From Candidatus Omnitrophota bacterium (GTDB lineage: Bacteria > Omnitrophota > Gorgyraeia > Tantalellales > Tantalellaceae), in the NCBI GenBank assembly GCA_014728045.1, contig WJMH01000010.1, positions 186,001 through 250,000 on the forward strand: DNA of 64,000 nucleotides, written 5' to 3'. Each line of letters opens with the position of its first letter. The stretch's first letter is position 1. This document shows, one piece after another, positions 49,962 to 59,314 of the stretch. The notes beneath the pieces are model-generated. The model saw only the letters and a list, made by a program, of their open reading frames with translations, was not told the origin of the DNA and made no database searches. Both the position numbers and the translations under genes were made by a program.

Positions 49962-51605
49962 CTAGAAATCGTATTTAACCTCGTCTTCAGGCACGTACCA
50001 GTCTATGAAATTATAACCTATGCCGGCCGGCGCGGGAATTATGCCCTTGAAACGTTTATTCACTGCTGGGGTCGCGTGCGGAAAATACAGGAATGTATAC
50101 GGAGCATCCTCCGCGATCATGCGGTGTATCTTCCGGTAGATCCGCGCCCGCTCCTGCTTATCGAACTGGCGCCTACCTTCTTCAATAAGCCTGTCGACAG
50201 ACTTGTCCGAATACGAGATAAAGTTCAGACCTCCCGGTTCGGCCGAATCGGAATGCCATACGGCGTAAAGATCAGGGTCTATCGGCAGCGTCCACCCCAG
50301 GATGGTCGCCTGGAAGTTCTTTTTGTTAACGAACTGGTCAATAAAAGCCGACCAGGCCACGACCTGGATCTCGGCCCTGACGCCGATAGATGACCACTGC
50401 CTCTGAACTATCGTTGCAATGTCCTCCCGCACCTGGTTGCCCTGGTTGGTAGCCAGGATAAAGCTGAATCTCCTTCCATCCTTCTCCAGAACGCCGTCCT
50501 TGTCGTTGTCCTCCCATCCGGCCTCCTTTAAGAGGTGTCTAGCCTTCCCGGGGTCGTAATCGTACGAGGCCGCATCCTGAGCGTAATAGGGCGTGTTCTT
50601 AAGGAACGGTCCCGTGCAGGGCTCTCCCAACCCCAAAAGGACCGCTTCGATAATTTCTTTCTTGTTTATAGCGTAACTGAGCGCCTTGCGCACTTTTCTG
50701 TCACTGAACAGAGGGTCCTCCAGGTTATATCCGATATATGTGTATGAATGCGCCAGATAGCTGTATTTATTGATCCTTTCCCGGAACTGACGAGTTTCGC
50801 TCCGGTAATGGAACTGGTAAGGGTTCAGGTTCATTGAATCTATCCCCCCCGCCACCAGCTCGAGGAACTGTACCGCCTGGTCGGGTATTATCCTGTAGAC
50901 ATAACGCTTGATATGCGGCCGGTGCTCATAATAATCCGGATTGGCCTTGAGTATGATAAACTGGCCGCTCTGCCACTTGACGAACTTGTAGGGTCCGGTC
51001 CCCACAGGTGCCCTGGCATAAGGGGATTTCCTCAAGTCGTCAAAACCGGAATAAAGATGTTCGGGTATTATGCCCATGCCGAATTTAAGCAGTGCCGGCG
51101 CGTAAGGCCTCGAGTAATCGAAACGTATAGTATAGGGGTCGATGACGGTTATCTTTTCTATATCCCTGTAACTGGATATATAAGGACATCCTGTTTCGGG
51201 GTCTAGGATCGTCCGGTACGTGAACTCGACATCGCTGGCTGTCAAGGAGGTCCCGTCATGCCATTTGGCGTCCTTTCTCAAGTGGAAGACGATCTTAAGT
51301 CCCCCTTCAAGCACTTCCCAGCTTTCGGCGAGGTCACCGGTTATTTTCAGGTCCTTGTCTGTCTTGGTCAGGCCATTGTATACCAGCTCGCATATGGAGC
51401 CCGAAGAACTGTCATCAGCAAGAAAAGGTATTAGTATCCGCGCGTCACCAATACCGGAGGCAACATAAGCTCCCCGGGAGATCTCGGTCCGGGCGTATAT
51501 GGTATTGTGGATGGATGGATGGAAGAAAACCAAAAAAAGGACCACCGCGCATACCGCAAACGGTGGTCTTTTAAGAAAAGATTTGCTGTTTTTGCAATCG
51601 GACAC
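49962..51605 (-). CDS. Peptide ABC transporter substrate-binding protein (SBP family 5)
   Basis: The 547-residue exported protein binds peptides or similar ligands for the importer encoded next to it. It has a signal sequence (hydrophobic core AVCAVVLFLVFF, likely cleavage near residue 38) without a clear lipobox. The mature part shows LAESWEVLEGGLKIVFHLRKD-type residues, WHDGTSLTASDVEFTYRTIL, GTGPYKFVKWQSG and VRKALSYAINKKEIIEAVL, the SBP_bac_5 hallmarks. The start is GTG at 51605 after a GAAGGG site, 32 bases after secG. A divergent ligand, such as cell wall peptides or nickel chelates, cannot be excluded. Confidence 0.93.
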   Translation of the reverse strand: MSDCKNSKSFLKRPPFAVCAVVLFLVFFHPSIHNTIYARTEISRGAYVASGIGDARILIPFLADDSSSGSICELVYNGLTKTDKDLKITGDLAESWEVLEGGLKIVFHLRKDAKWHDGTSLTASDVEFTYRTILDPETGCPYISSYRDIEKITVIDPYTIRFDYSRPYAPALLKFGMGIIPEHLYSGFDDLRKSPYARAPVGTGPYKFVKWQSGQFIILKANPDYYEHRPHIKRYVYRIIPDQAVQFLELVAGGIDSMNLNPYQFHYRSETRQFRERINKYSYLAHSYTYIGYNLEDPLFSDRKVRKALSYAINKKEIIEAVLLGLGEPCTGPFLKNTPYYAQDAASYDYDPGKARHLLKEAGWEDNDKDGVLEKDGRRFSFILATNQGNQVREDIATIVQRQWSSIGVRAEIQVVAWSAFIDQFVNKKNFQATILGWTLPIDPDLYAVWHSDSAEPGGLNFISYSDKSVDRLIEEGRRQFDKQERARIYRKIHRMIAEDAPYTFLYFPHATPAVNKRFKGIIPAPAGIGYNFIDWYVPEDEVKYDF

Positions 51606-51637
51606 GGAACCCTTCGGATTGACTTTTCCCAGGAACT

Positions 51638-52036
51638 TTATTCAGCTTCCGTCACCGGCGGAACATCTTCGGCCGGAGGGAGGGTCTCCTCACCCGGCTG
51701 AGGCTGTTCCGGAACCGTCGCAGGTATCATTGGCGAACCCTGCTGCGTCTGGGGAGAAGTGCCCGGGGCGACAGGGAACTGGACTCTTTCAAATAGCGAC
51801 CTTCCCCTCCTGGCGGTTACTATTCCCAGTAGCAGTGACGTTACCAGAAATCCCACAGCCGCCACTTCCGTGGCCCTTTTGAGGACAACAGGCGCCTGTG
51901 TCCCCAGAAGCTGCTGCGCGGTTTCTCCTCCGCCGAAGGCTTCGGTAAGACCGCCGCCTCTTCCGGCCTGGAGCAGAATAACGGCGATGAGAACTATACA
52001 GACAAGTACATGAAGAAGTATCAATAGAATATACAT
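51638..52036 (-). CDS. secG: Protein-export membrane protein SecG with long C-terminal tail
   Basis: This is an accessory subunit of the SecYEG channel. The 132-residue protein has two membrane helices (residues 2-22 and 54-72) joined by LLQAGRGGGLTEAFGGGET, the SecG signature. Most SecG proteins end soon after the second helix. Here about 55 more residues follow, rich in Pro, Glu and Gln (VPEQPQPGEETLPPAED), probably disordered. It follows tpiA by 9 bases; tpiA-secG is a common pair in bacteria. Confidence 0.93.
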   Translation of the reverse strand: MYILLILLHVLVCIVLIAVILLQAGRGGGLTEAFGGGETAQQLLGTQAPVVLKRATEVAAVGFLVTSLLLGIVTARRGRSLFERVQFPVAPGTSPQTQQGSPMIPATVPEQPQPGEETLPPAEDVPPVTEAE

Positions 52037-52045
52037 TTGATATTT

Positions 52046-52825
52046 TTAACCTTTTTTTTCAGCATAAAGCTGTGACGTCGTCTTGATTATATCAACAAAA
52101 CTTTCCGATTTCAAGCTGGCTCCCCCTATTAGACCTCCGTCGATATCCTCTTCCTTCATCAGCTCCCCGATATTACCCGGCTTAACGCTTCCTCCGTAAA
52201 GGATACATCTTGATTCGGACATGGAAGAGGAATAAATCTTTTCGAGAAGATCCCTGATCATCGCGTGCACTTCCTGTGCCTGATCGGGAGTAGCGGTCTT
52301 GCCGGTACCTATGGCCCATACGGGCTCATAAGCTATTATGAGCTTGTCCAGGTATTCCTCGTCAAAACCCTTGAGTCCGTCGGTAACCTGGGTTTTTACC
52401 ACTTCAAGGGTTTTACCTGCCTCTCTCTCTTGGAGGGTCTCCCCAACGCACATTATCGGGACAAGCCCGCCGTCAATGGCCGCTTTTATCTTTTTGTTAA
52501 CGGTCTGGTCGGTTTCCCCGAAATACTTTCTCCTTTCGGAATGACCGATTATAACGTACCCGGCTCCGACGCTCTTAATCATGGGCACGGATATCTCACC
52601 GGTATAGGCTCCCTCTTCTTCCCAGTAACAGTTCTGAGCGCCCAGACCAACATTGCTTTCCACGAGCATCTCCCCCAGATCGCTCAGGCTCGTGAAAGGC
52701 GGGCAGATCACCACGTCCACGTTCTCGATATCGTATACCGAGCGCTTTATCTCGTTGGCAAGTTCCACCGACTGGTTTACATCCTTGTACATCTTCCAGT
52801 TGCCTGCGATCATTGGTTTTCTCAT
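52046..52825 (-). CDS. tpiA: Triosephosphate isomerase
   Basis: It interconverts glyceraldehyde 3-phosphate and dihydroxyacetone phosphate. The 259-residue TIM barrel has the catalytic lysine in GNWKMYKD near the start, the electrophile histidine in YVIIGHSERRKYFGE and the base glutamate in IAYEPVWAIGTGKTATP. ILYGGSVKPGN and GGLIGGASLK near the end bind phosphate. It is 9 bases after pgk and 9 before secG, in the gap-pgk-tpiA-secG run. Confidence 0.97.
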   Translation of the reverse strand: MRKPMIAGNWKMYKDVNQSVELANEIKRSVYDIENVDVVICPPFTSLSDLGEMLVESNVGLGAQNCYWEEEGAYTGEISVPMIKSVGAGYVIIGHSERRKYFGETDQTVNKKIKAAIDGGLVPIMCVGETLQEREAGKTLEVVKTQVTDGLKGFDEEYLDKLIIAYEPVWAIGTGKTATPDQAQEVHAMIRDLLEKIYSSSMSESRCILYGGSVKPGNIGELMKEEDIDGGLIGGASLKSESFVDIIKTTSQLYAEKKG

Positions 52826-52834
52826 GATAATCTC

Positions 52835-54034
52835 CTAACTTGTGACTTTTTCCGGTTCCTTATCGTTAAGAGCGGCTATCCCGGGCAGCTCTTTGCCTTC
52901 AAGATATTCGAGTGAAGCCCCTCCGCCAGTGGACATATGCGACATCTTATCCCCCAGCTTAAGCTTGTTTATCGCCGCCGCGGTATCTCCCCCGCCTATT
53001 ACTGTAGTGGCATCCAGTTTCGCTATGAACTTTGCGATCTCTCTGGTGCCCGATGAAAATTGCTTGATCTCGAAAAGCCCCACCGGACCGTTCCACACTA
53101 TGGTCTTCGAGTCCTTGAGAACCGATTCGAATTTCTTGACGGTGTCCGGTCCTATGTCGAGACCGATCCATCCGTCGGGAATATGTTCCTTGACCACCTT
53201 ACCGCGAGCGTTTTCCTTGATCTCCCTGGCCACCACATGATCCGTCGGAAGGAAAATGCCAACGTTCTTATTGCTGGCAAGCTCGAATATCCTGTTGACG
53301 GTATCCATCATCTCCTCCTCAAGCCTTGAGGAGCCTATACCCTTGAGCCTCGATTTAAGGAAGGTATAGGCCATGGCCCCGCCTATAAGCAGAAAATCTA
53401 TTTTATCGAGCATGTTCTCGATAACCGGTATTTTGTCGGATACCTTCGCCCCTCCCAGTATAAGACAGAAAGGCTTGTCAGGATCCTTCGTAACCTTCTC
53501 GAAATACTCTATCTCTTTCTGAACGAGGAGTCCCGCGACACTGGGCAAGTATTCGGTCACTCCCACGGTGGAAGCATGAGCCCTGTGACAGGTACCGAAA
53601 GCGTCTTCCACGAAAATGTCACCCAGCGAAGCAAGCTGCTTGGCGAAATCGGGATCGTTCTTCTTCTCTTCCTTGTGGAACCTGAGGTTCTCCAGGAGTA
53701 TTACATCGCCCTGCTGCATGTTCGAAACAGCATCCTCCACGTCTTCCCCTACGCAGTCATCCAGCTTCCTGACGTTCTTTTTAAGAAGAGACGAAAGCCT
53801 GTCGGCCACCGGATCAAGGCAGAACTCGGATTTGACCTCACCCTTAGGCCTGCCCAGATGGCTCATCAGTATGAGTTTCCCGCCGTTATCCAGTATGTAC
53901 CTTATCGAAGGGAGCGCCGCCGCTATACGGCTGTCATCGGTGATGTTGCGCCTTTCATCAAGCGGAACGTTGAAGTCCGCTCTCATAAGAACCCTTTTCC
54001 CCTTCAACTGAACGTCTGCAAGAGTCTTTTTCAT
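52835..54034 (-). CDS. pgk: Phosphoglycerate kinase
   Basis: It makes ATP from 1,3-bisphosphoglycerate. The 399-residue protein starts with KKTLADVQLKGKRVLMRADF and NVPLDE, then SHLGRPKGE and LLENLRFHKEEKKNDP. The nucleotide-binding region reads LILGGAKVSDKIPVIENML, and VIGGGDTAAAINK with STGGGASLEYLEG closes the C-domain. The ATG at 54034 follows a perfect AAGGAGG site, so a longer frame to 54055 is rejected. A strong hairpin lies just upstream in the gap-pgk spacer. Confidence 0.97.
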   Translation of the reverse strand: MKKTLADVQLKGKRVLMRADFNVPLDERRNITDDSRIAAALPSIRYILDNGGKLILMSHLGRPKGEVKSEFCLDPVADRLSSLLKKNVRKLDDCVGEDVEDAVSNMQQGDVILLENLRFHKEEKKNDPDFAKQLASLGDIFVEDAFGTCHRAHASTVGVTEYLPSVAGLLVQKEIEYFEKVTKDPDKPFCLILGGAKVSDKIPVIENMLDKIDFLLIGGAMAYTFLKSRLKGIGSSRLEEEMMDTVNRIFELASNKNVGIFLPTDHVVAREIKENARGKVVKEHIPDGWIGLDIGPDTVKKFESVLKDSKTIVWNGPVGLFEIKQFSSGTREIAKFIAKLDATTVIGGGDTAAAINKLKLGDKMSHMSTGGGASLEYLEGKELPGIAALNDKEPEKVTS

Positions 54035-54054
54035 CAGATACCTCCTTACTGCCA

Positions 54055-54091
54055 CCGGGGAGACCTTTCACTAGATAAAAGGTGTCCCCGG
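54055..54091 (-). other. Strong hairpin between gap and pgk
   Basis: In the 89-base spacer, two arms pair as CCGGGGA/TCCCCGG (54085-54091 with 54055-54061) and, after one C-C mismatch in RNA, ACCTTT/AAAGGT (54078-54083 with 54063-54068). The structure ends about 20 bases before the pgk start codon. No U run follows. It may protect the gap message or partly block readthrough or initiation. Confidence 0.6.
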
Positions 54092-54123
54092 CGCACGTGT
54101 TTCTGCATATTCCCGGAGGGGAA

Positions 54124-55131
<1,008 letters not shown>

Positions 55132-55193
55132 TTACAATTGTTTACATCAAATTATTCCAGTACTCTTTCCGGAACATTAAAATAGAAGTGAGT

Positions 55194-55222
55194 ATTATAT
55201 AACCTACCGCCGAATCGTTCAA
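55194..55222 (-). promoter_or_regulatory. Promoter of gap-pgk-tpiA-secG
   Basis: The minus strand has TTGAAC (55217-55222), a 17-base spacer and a perfect TATAAT (55194-55199). The leader is about 65 bases. It lies in the 159-base gap after fmt, where I see no terminator for the fmt operon. Confidence 0.8.
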
Positions 55223-55281
55223 TAGTTTTTTTTGATGGATAAATCTACTCTAGTGCGGATGCCTTCCGAGGAGCAAGATCT

Positions 55282-56214
55282 TCACTTTAAGGCAGTTCCC
55301 CCCTCAACACGGAAACCGCGAAGGAATTCTTCTGATGTCATGGGTCTTTTCCCTTCCAACTGGAGCTTTTTTACATAAAGCTTTCCCTTGCCTGTATTTA
55401 CGATAAACCCGTTCGTTGTCTCCACCGTTCCCGGCTTACCTTTAGTGCGGGCGGTTTCAACGACACCAGCTTCGATTATCTTGAGCGTTTTACGGTCTAT
55501 CCGCGCGAAAGCCCCCGGACGTGGCTGCATGGCCCTCACCTTTCGCTCGATGTCCTCGGCACTATCCTTCCAGTCTATCCTGGCAACCTCACGGGATAGC
55601 TTGGGAGCATAAGTAGCCGCCTTTTCATTCTGTTCAACCAGATTCTCGGCATCTGAATCGATAAGTTCAACGGCTTTCAATACAAGTTCAGCCCCCTCAT
55701 AGGAAAGTCTTTTCAAAAGTTCGCCTCTGGTTTCGGTTCCTTTAAGGGGCATCTTCTTCTGTAAAAGGATATCACCCGCGTCCATTCTCTCGTTCATCCT
55801 GATAACGGTATTGCCCGTTGTTCTCTCTCCGTTGAGTATAGCCCAGGCCACCGGAGCGGGCCCCCTGTACCTGGGTAAGAGCGAGGGGTGGAGATTAACG
55901 CAATACCTGGCGGGAACCTCCAAAAGCTCCCCGGAAAGTATCTGCCCGTAATCTATCGCCACGAAAAGATCCGCTTTCATCGTTGCAAGATGGGCTATGA
56001 ATCCTTTTTCGGACGCCTTTTCCGGCTGTATGACCTCTATTTCCGGGCGCATCGTCCAAACGAACTCCTTGACGGGAGTGGGCTGTATCTTCATGCCCCG
56101 CCCTTTTTTCCTGTCGGGCTGACTGATAACGGCTATAACCTCATGGTTACTCTGAATAAGCCTCTCCAGAGAAGGTATGCCGAATTTTCCTGTGCCGAAA
56201 AATACTATGCGCAT
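55282..56214 (-). CDS. fmt: Methionyl-tRNA formyltransferase
   Basis: It formylates initiator Met-tRNA using 10-formyltetrahydrofolate. The 310-residue protein starts RIVFFGTGKFGIPSLERL and has QPDRKKGRGMKIQPTPVKEF. The folate-binding and catalytic core reads CVNLHPSLLPRYRGPAPVAW, and the C-terminal OB-like domain starts near residue 205. The hallmark SLLPRYRG block is complete. It follows priA by 21 bases; priA-fmt neighbours are common (often priA-def-fmt, but no def is seen here). Confidence 0.95.
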   Translation of the reverse strand: MRIVFFGTGKFGIPSLERLIQSNHEVIAVISQPDRKKGRGMKIQPTPVKEFVWTMRPEIEVIQPEKASEKGFIAHLATMKADLFVAIDYGQILSGELLEVPARYCVNLHPSLLPRYRGPAPVAWAILNGERTTGNTVIRMNERMDAGDILLQKKMPLKGTETRGELLKRLSYEGAELVLKAVELIDSDAENLVEQNEKAATYAPKLSREVARIDWKDSAEDIERKVRAMQPRPGAFARIDRKTLKIIEAGVVETARTKGKPGTVETTNGFIVNTGKGKLYVKKLQLEGKRPMTSEEFLRGFRVEGGTALK

Positions 56215-56235
56215 CTTATCCTTTCAACCGGTAGT

Positions 56236-58227
56236 CTACATCGACATGGGGTCCACGTCAACAGCCATGTACACTCCGCTCCCCTTGCGGAAGCCTTTGA
56301 GCGCACTTCGCAACTGTTTTACCATAGTCTGCCTGTCCTCTGTCTTAATAAGCACGTTCCACCTATAATATCCCCTCAGCTTCGTCATCGGAGAGGGTGC
56401 CGGGCCCAGCATATCCAGGCCCTTGATCTTCTTCATCAGGGTCCTTGCAAGACGTTCTGCGACCTTCTCTGCGTTCTCTTCCTTGCGTGATCTGACAGTT
56501 ATCTTGATAAGATGCACATACGGGGGAAACCCAAGTTCACGCCGGGACCGCACTTCCCTGTAATAGAACCCGTTATAGTCATGTTTAGCCGCCATGCTCA
56601 CCGCATAATGCTCGGGAGAATAGGTCTGCACAATGACCTCTCCTCCAAGGTCCCCTCTTCCGGCGCGCCCGGCCACTTGCGTTATGAGATTGAAAGTGCG
56701 TTCGCCTGAACGGAAATCGGGAAGGTTCAGGTTCGCATCTGCCGAAATAACCCCCACAAGAGTCACCTTCGGGAAATCAAGCCCCTTTGCTATCATCTGA
56801 GTGCCCACTATCACGTCAAGTTCATGCTTCTTGAAAGCGTTCAACACCCGGTCATGCGCCCCTCTTTTACTCATCGTATCCGAATCCATGCGCGCAAGAC
56901 GGGCTTCCGGAAGGATCTTCTTTATCTCCTGCTCCACCTTTTCCGTACCGGTCCCTTTATACATGAGGTAATCGCTGTTACACGCGGGGCATATCTTGGG
57001 CGGTTCCATCCTTACATTGCAATAATGGCAGATCAATTCCTTTTTATCCCTGTGGAAGACCATGGGTGAATCGCATTTGGGGCACTTCATCAGGTGGCCG
57101 CATTTTCTGCAGATGACGAAGGTGGAAAACCCTCTCCGGTTGAGGAATATCAGCGCCTGATTCCCCTTGGAGATATCCTGACGCAGGGATTCTGCAAGAA
57201 CACGCGAGACCACTGTCTTTCCGACGCGGGTATCGAAATCCATCCTCATGTCGACGATCTTGACCCAGGGAAGTTCTTTTTCATGTATCCTCCGGGTAAG
57301 CTCGACAAGACGGTACTTCCCGCTTACCGCATTATGGTATGATTCCATAGAAGGCGTAGCGCTTCCCAGGATCACCGGAACACCCGCCATCCTGGCCCTT
57401 TCGATCGCGACTTCTCTTGCGTGGTATCTGGGCGAATCTTCCTGCTTGTAGCTGGGCTCGTGTTCTTCATCCACTATGAAGATGCCCGGATCGCTGAAAG
57501 GGCTGAAGACCGCCGAGCGTGGCCCGACGACCATCTTGGCCTGGCCGCTCTTTATTCTCCGCCACTCCCTGAACCTTACGCTCTGGAGCATCCTGGAGTG
57601 GAACACAGCCACCCGGTCGTCGAACCTGGACATGAACCTGTCAACGGTCTGGGGCGTGAGGGAAATCTCCGGAACGAGTATTACCCCGTCCCTGCCGCGG
57701 CTCAGGACGTTCTCCATGGCCTGCAGGTATATCTCCGTCTTGCCGCTTCCGGTGATGCCGTGCAGAAGGAACACTTCGTGCCTGCCTTCGTCCAGGCAGC
57801 GGTTGATGCTTTCAAGCACCTCCTGCTGCTGCCTGTTCAGGACATGGGGCTCGGTGGGGATGACATCCCTGGGCTCTTCCTCGGCGCGCGTGGTCATCGA
57901 GGTCTTTCCCCTTTTCAGGGCGCCCGGTATCATCGCCTCCAGGGCTTCCCCCCAGGAACAGAAATAGTTATCCTTTATCCAGCCGGCAAGCCTTATCATC
58001 TCCGGAGTGAACAATGGTTCCTCGTCGATGATATCGATAAGCGGTCTGGGCTTGCTGACCATGGGCCTGTCCTCAAGCTTGACAATGTAACCGATACGCT
58101 TGCTGTTACGGAAAGGTATATGCACGCGTTTACCTATTTCGGGGGCGTGCTTCTCCTTTCCGGTCAACTTGTACTGGAAAACCCTGTCGATCGGCAGGTT
58201 GGTAACTACTTCTACGTATTGCGGCAT
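56236..58227 (-). CDS. priA: Primosomal helicase PriA
   Basis: It restarts stalled replication forks. The 663-residue protein has an N-terminal DNA-binding domain (residues 1-100, VEVVTNLPIDRVFQYKL), Walker A LLHGITGSGKTEIYLQAM and Walker B FIVDEEHEPSYKQEDSPRY. Two zinc-binding sites follow: CRKCGHLMKCPKC and CHYCNVRMEPPKICPAC. The helicase C-terminal part shows GTQMIAKGLDFPKVTLVGV and QVAGRAGRG. The length is somewhat shorter than in E. coli (732). It follows the ferritin-like gene by 34 bases. Confidence 0.96.
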   Translation of the reverse strand: MPQYVEVVTNLPIDRVFQYKLTGKEKHAPEIGKRVHIPFRNSKRIGYIVKLEDRPMVSKPRPLIDIIDEEPLFTPEMIRLAGWIKDNYFCSWGEALEAMIPGALKRGKTSMTTRAEEEPRDVIPTEPHVLNRQQQEVLESINRCLDEGRHEVFLLHGITGSGKTEIYLQAMENVLSRGRDGVILVPEISLTPQTVDRFMSRFDDRVAVFHSRMLQSVRFREWRRIKSGQAKMVVGPRSAVFSPFSDPGIFIVDEEHEPSYKQEDSPRYHAREVAIERARMAGVPVILGSATPSMESYHNAVSGKYRLVELTRRIHEKELPWVKIVDMRMDFDTRVGKTVVSRVLAESLRQDISKGNQALIFLNRRGFSTFVICRKCGHLMKCPKCDSPMVFHRDKKELICHYCNVRMEPPKICPACNSDYLMYKGTGTEKVEQEIKKILPEARLARMDSDTMSKRGAHDRVLNAFKKHELDVIVGTQMIAKGLDFPKVTLVGVISADANLNLPDFRSGERTFNLITQVAGRAGRGDLGGEVIVQTYSPEHYAVSMAAKHDYNGFYYREVRSRRELGFPPYVHLIKITVRSRKEENAEKVAERLARTLMKKIKGLDMLGPAPSPMTKLRGYYRWNVLIKTEDRQTMVKQLRSALKGFRKGSGVYMAVDVDPMSM

Positions 58228-58261
58228 TACAGGATTAAAATGTTGTTTGATTAAATAAGGT

Positions 58262-58630
58262 TTAATCTTCTTCCTGAAGCTCTTCCATGAGCTCCCTTTC
58301 CCCAGCGACGAGCTCTTCTTTCTGCTCCTGGTCTATCATAACCAAAAGCGCCTGGAACTCCCCGACGTGGGTCTTTTCTTCTTTGGCGGTGTGGAGCATG
58401 ATCTTTCTCACTCTTTCATCCTTGGCCGTAGCTGCCATCTGCTCATAAAGGTTAACCGCATCAAGCTCGGCTATTATGCCCATCCTCAATATCTCTTTAT
58501 CGATGTCCTTTTCATCTACTTTGTCCAGATCGATCGGCTTTTTAGATAAAAGAGCGAACGCGCTGGTGGCAAGGACCAGAAGCGCGACCACCACCGTGAA
58601 GATCAATGACAGTTTCCTATTTTTTAGCAT
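58262..58630 (-). CDS. Membrane-anchored or exported ferritin-like protein
   Basis: The 122-residue protein has a hydrophobic N-terminus (residues 8-28), either a membrane anchor or a signal peptide ending AFA. The rest is a two-helix ferritin-like unit: GIIAELDAVNLYEQMAA (Glu 55, Glu 63) and IMLHTAKEEKTHVGEFQALL (Glu 84, Glu 85, His 88, Glu 91). The E-L-x-A-V-x-x-Y and H-x-x-x-E-E-K-x-H pattern recalls the encapsulated ferritins and rubrerythrin-like proteins that dimerise to build a di-iron site. No shell protein is nearby. The start at 58630 has AAGGAGG upstream and overlaps the end of the glycosylase gene by 14 bases. Confidence 0.7.
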   Translation of the reverse strand: MLKNRKLSLIFTVVVALLVLATSAFALLSKKPIDLDKVDEKDIDKEILRMGIIAELDAVNLYEQMAATAKDERVRKIMLHTAKEEKTHVGEFQALLVMIDQEQKEELVAGERELMEELQEED

Positions 58631-59297
58631 GACTCCTCCTTTCCGGGATCTCAAGTCCCAGGACCTTTGCGATCGCCTTCATATCATGCCAGACATCGTT
58701 CTTCCCCGAAGGGTTACGGAGTAAATACGCCGGATGATAGGTAGGCATCAGTTGAATACCCTTATAATCGTGAAACCTTCCCCGCAACCTGCTTATGGGG
58801 GTCTCACTCGCCAAAAGCGTCTGGGAAGCGAACTTCCCGAGAGCGCAAATGACCCTTGGTTTTATTATTTCTATCTGCCGTACAAGATAAGGCGAACAGA
58901 CCGCTATCTCGCTCGGGTGCGGGTTCCGGTTACCCGGGGGCCTGCACTTAAGGATATTACATATGTAAACGTCTTCCCTGGAAAGGCCGATGGACTCGAT
59001 TATCTTTGTAAGCAGCTGGCCAGCCCGTCCCACAAAAGGTCGCCCCTGCCTGTCCTCATCCCTGCCCGGAGCTTCGCCTATGAAAACAAGATCCGCCTGC
59101 GGATCGCCTTCCCCGAAAACAACGTTATTACGACTGGCCGCAAGGGCACATTCATCGCATGTCTTGACGCGGCTTTCCAGACTTTCAAGGGTTTCCGTTG
59201 CCCCTACAGAAGCTTCCTCAGGAACGTATATCTCATGAACTCCCGCGAGCATCTCTGACTCCACTGCGCGCCTTAAATTGTTGGTTATCTCATTCAT
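58617..59297 (-). CDS. Family 4 uracil-DNA glycosylase, iron-sulfur type
   Basis: It removes uracil from DNA. The 226-residue protein has an N-terminal extension of about 45 residues, then four cluster cysteines (47, 50, 118 and 134) with the family 4 spacing. The active-site GEAPGRDEDRQGRPFVG and the C-terminal LMPTYHPAYLLRNP with its histidine are complete, as is ICNILKCRPPGNRNP. It overlaps the ferritin-like gene by 14 bases and follows the glycosyltransferase by 17 bases. Confidence 0.94.
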   Translation of the reverse strand: MNEITNNLRRAVESEMLAGVHEIYVPEEASVGATETLESLESRVKTCDECALAASRNNVVFGEGDPQADLVFIGEAPGRDEDRQGRPFVGRAGQLLTKIIESIGLSREDVYICNILKCRPPGNRNPHPSEIAVCSPYLVRQIEIIKPRVICALGKFASQTLLASETPISRLRGRFHDYKGIQLMPTYHPAYLLRNPSGKNDVWHDMKAIAKVLGLEIPERRSHAKK

Positions 59298-59314
59298 TCA
59301 GAACTCCCTGTTTT

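Noticed and set aside
58262-58630. Encapsulin cargo system
   Set aside because: The ferritin-like pattern is suggestive, but no shell protein gene is adjacent and the hydrophobic N-terminus would direct the protein to the membrane or out of the cytoplasm.
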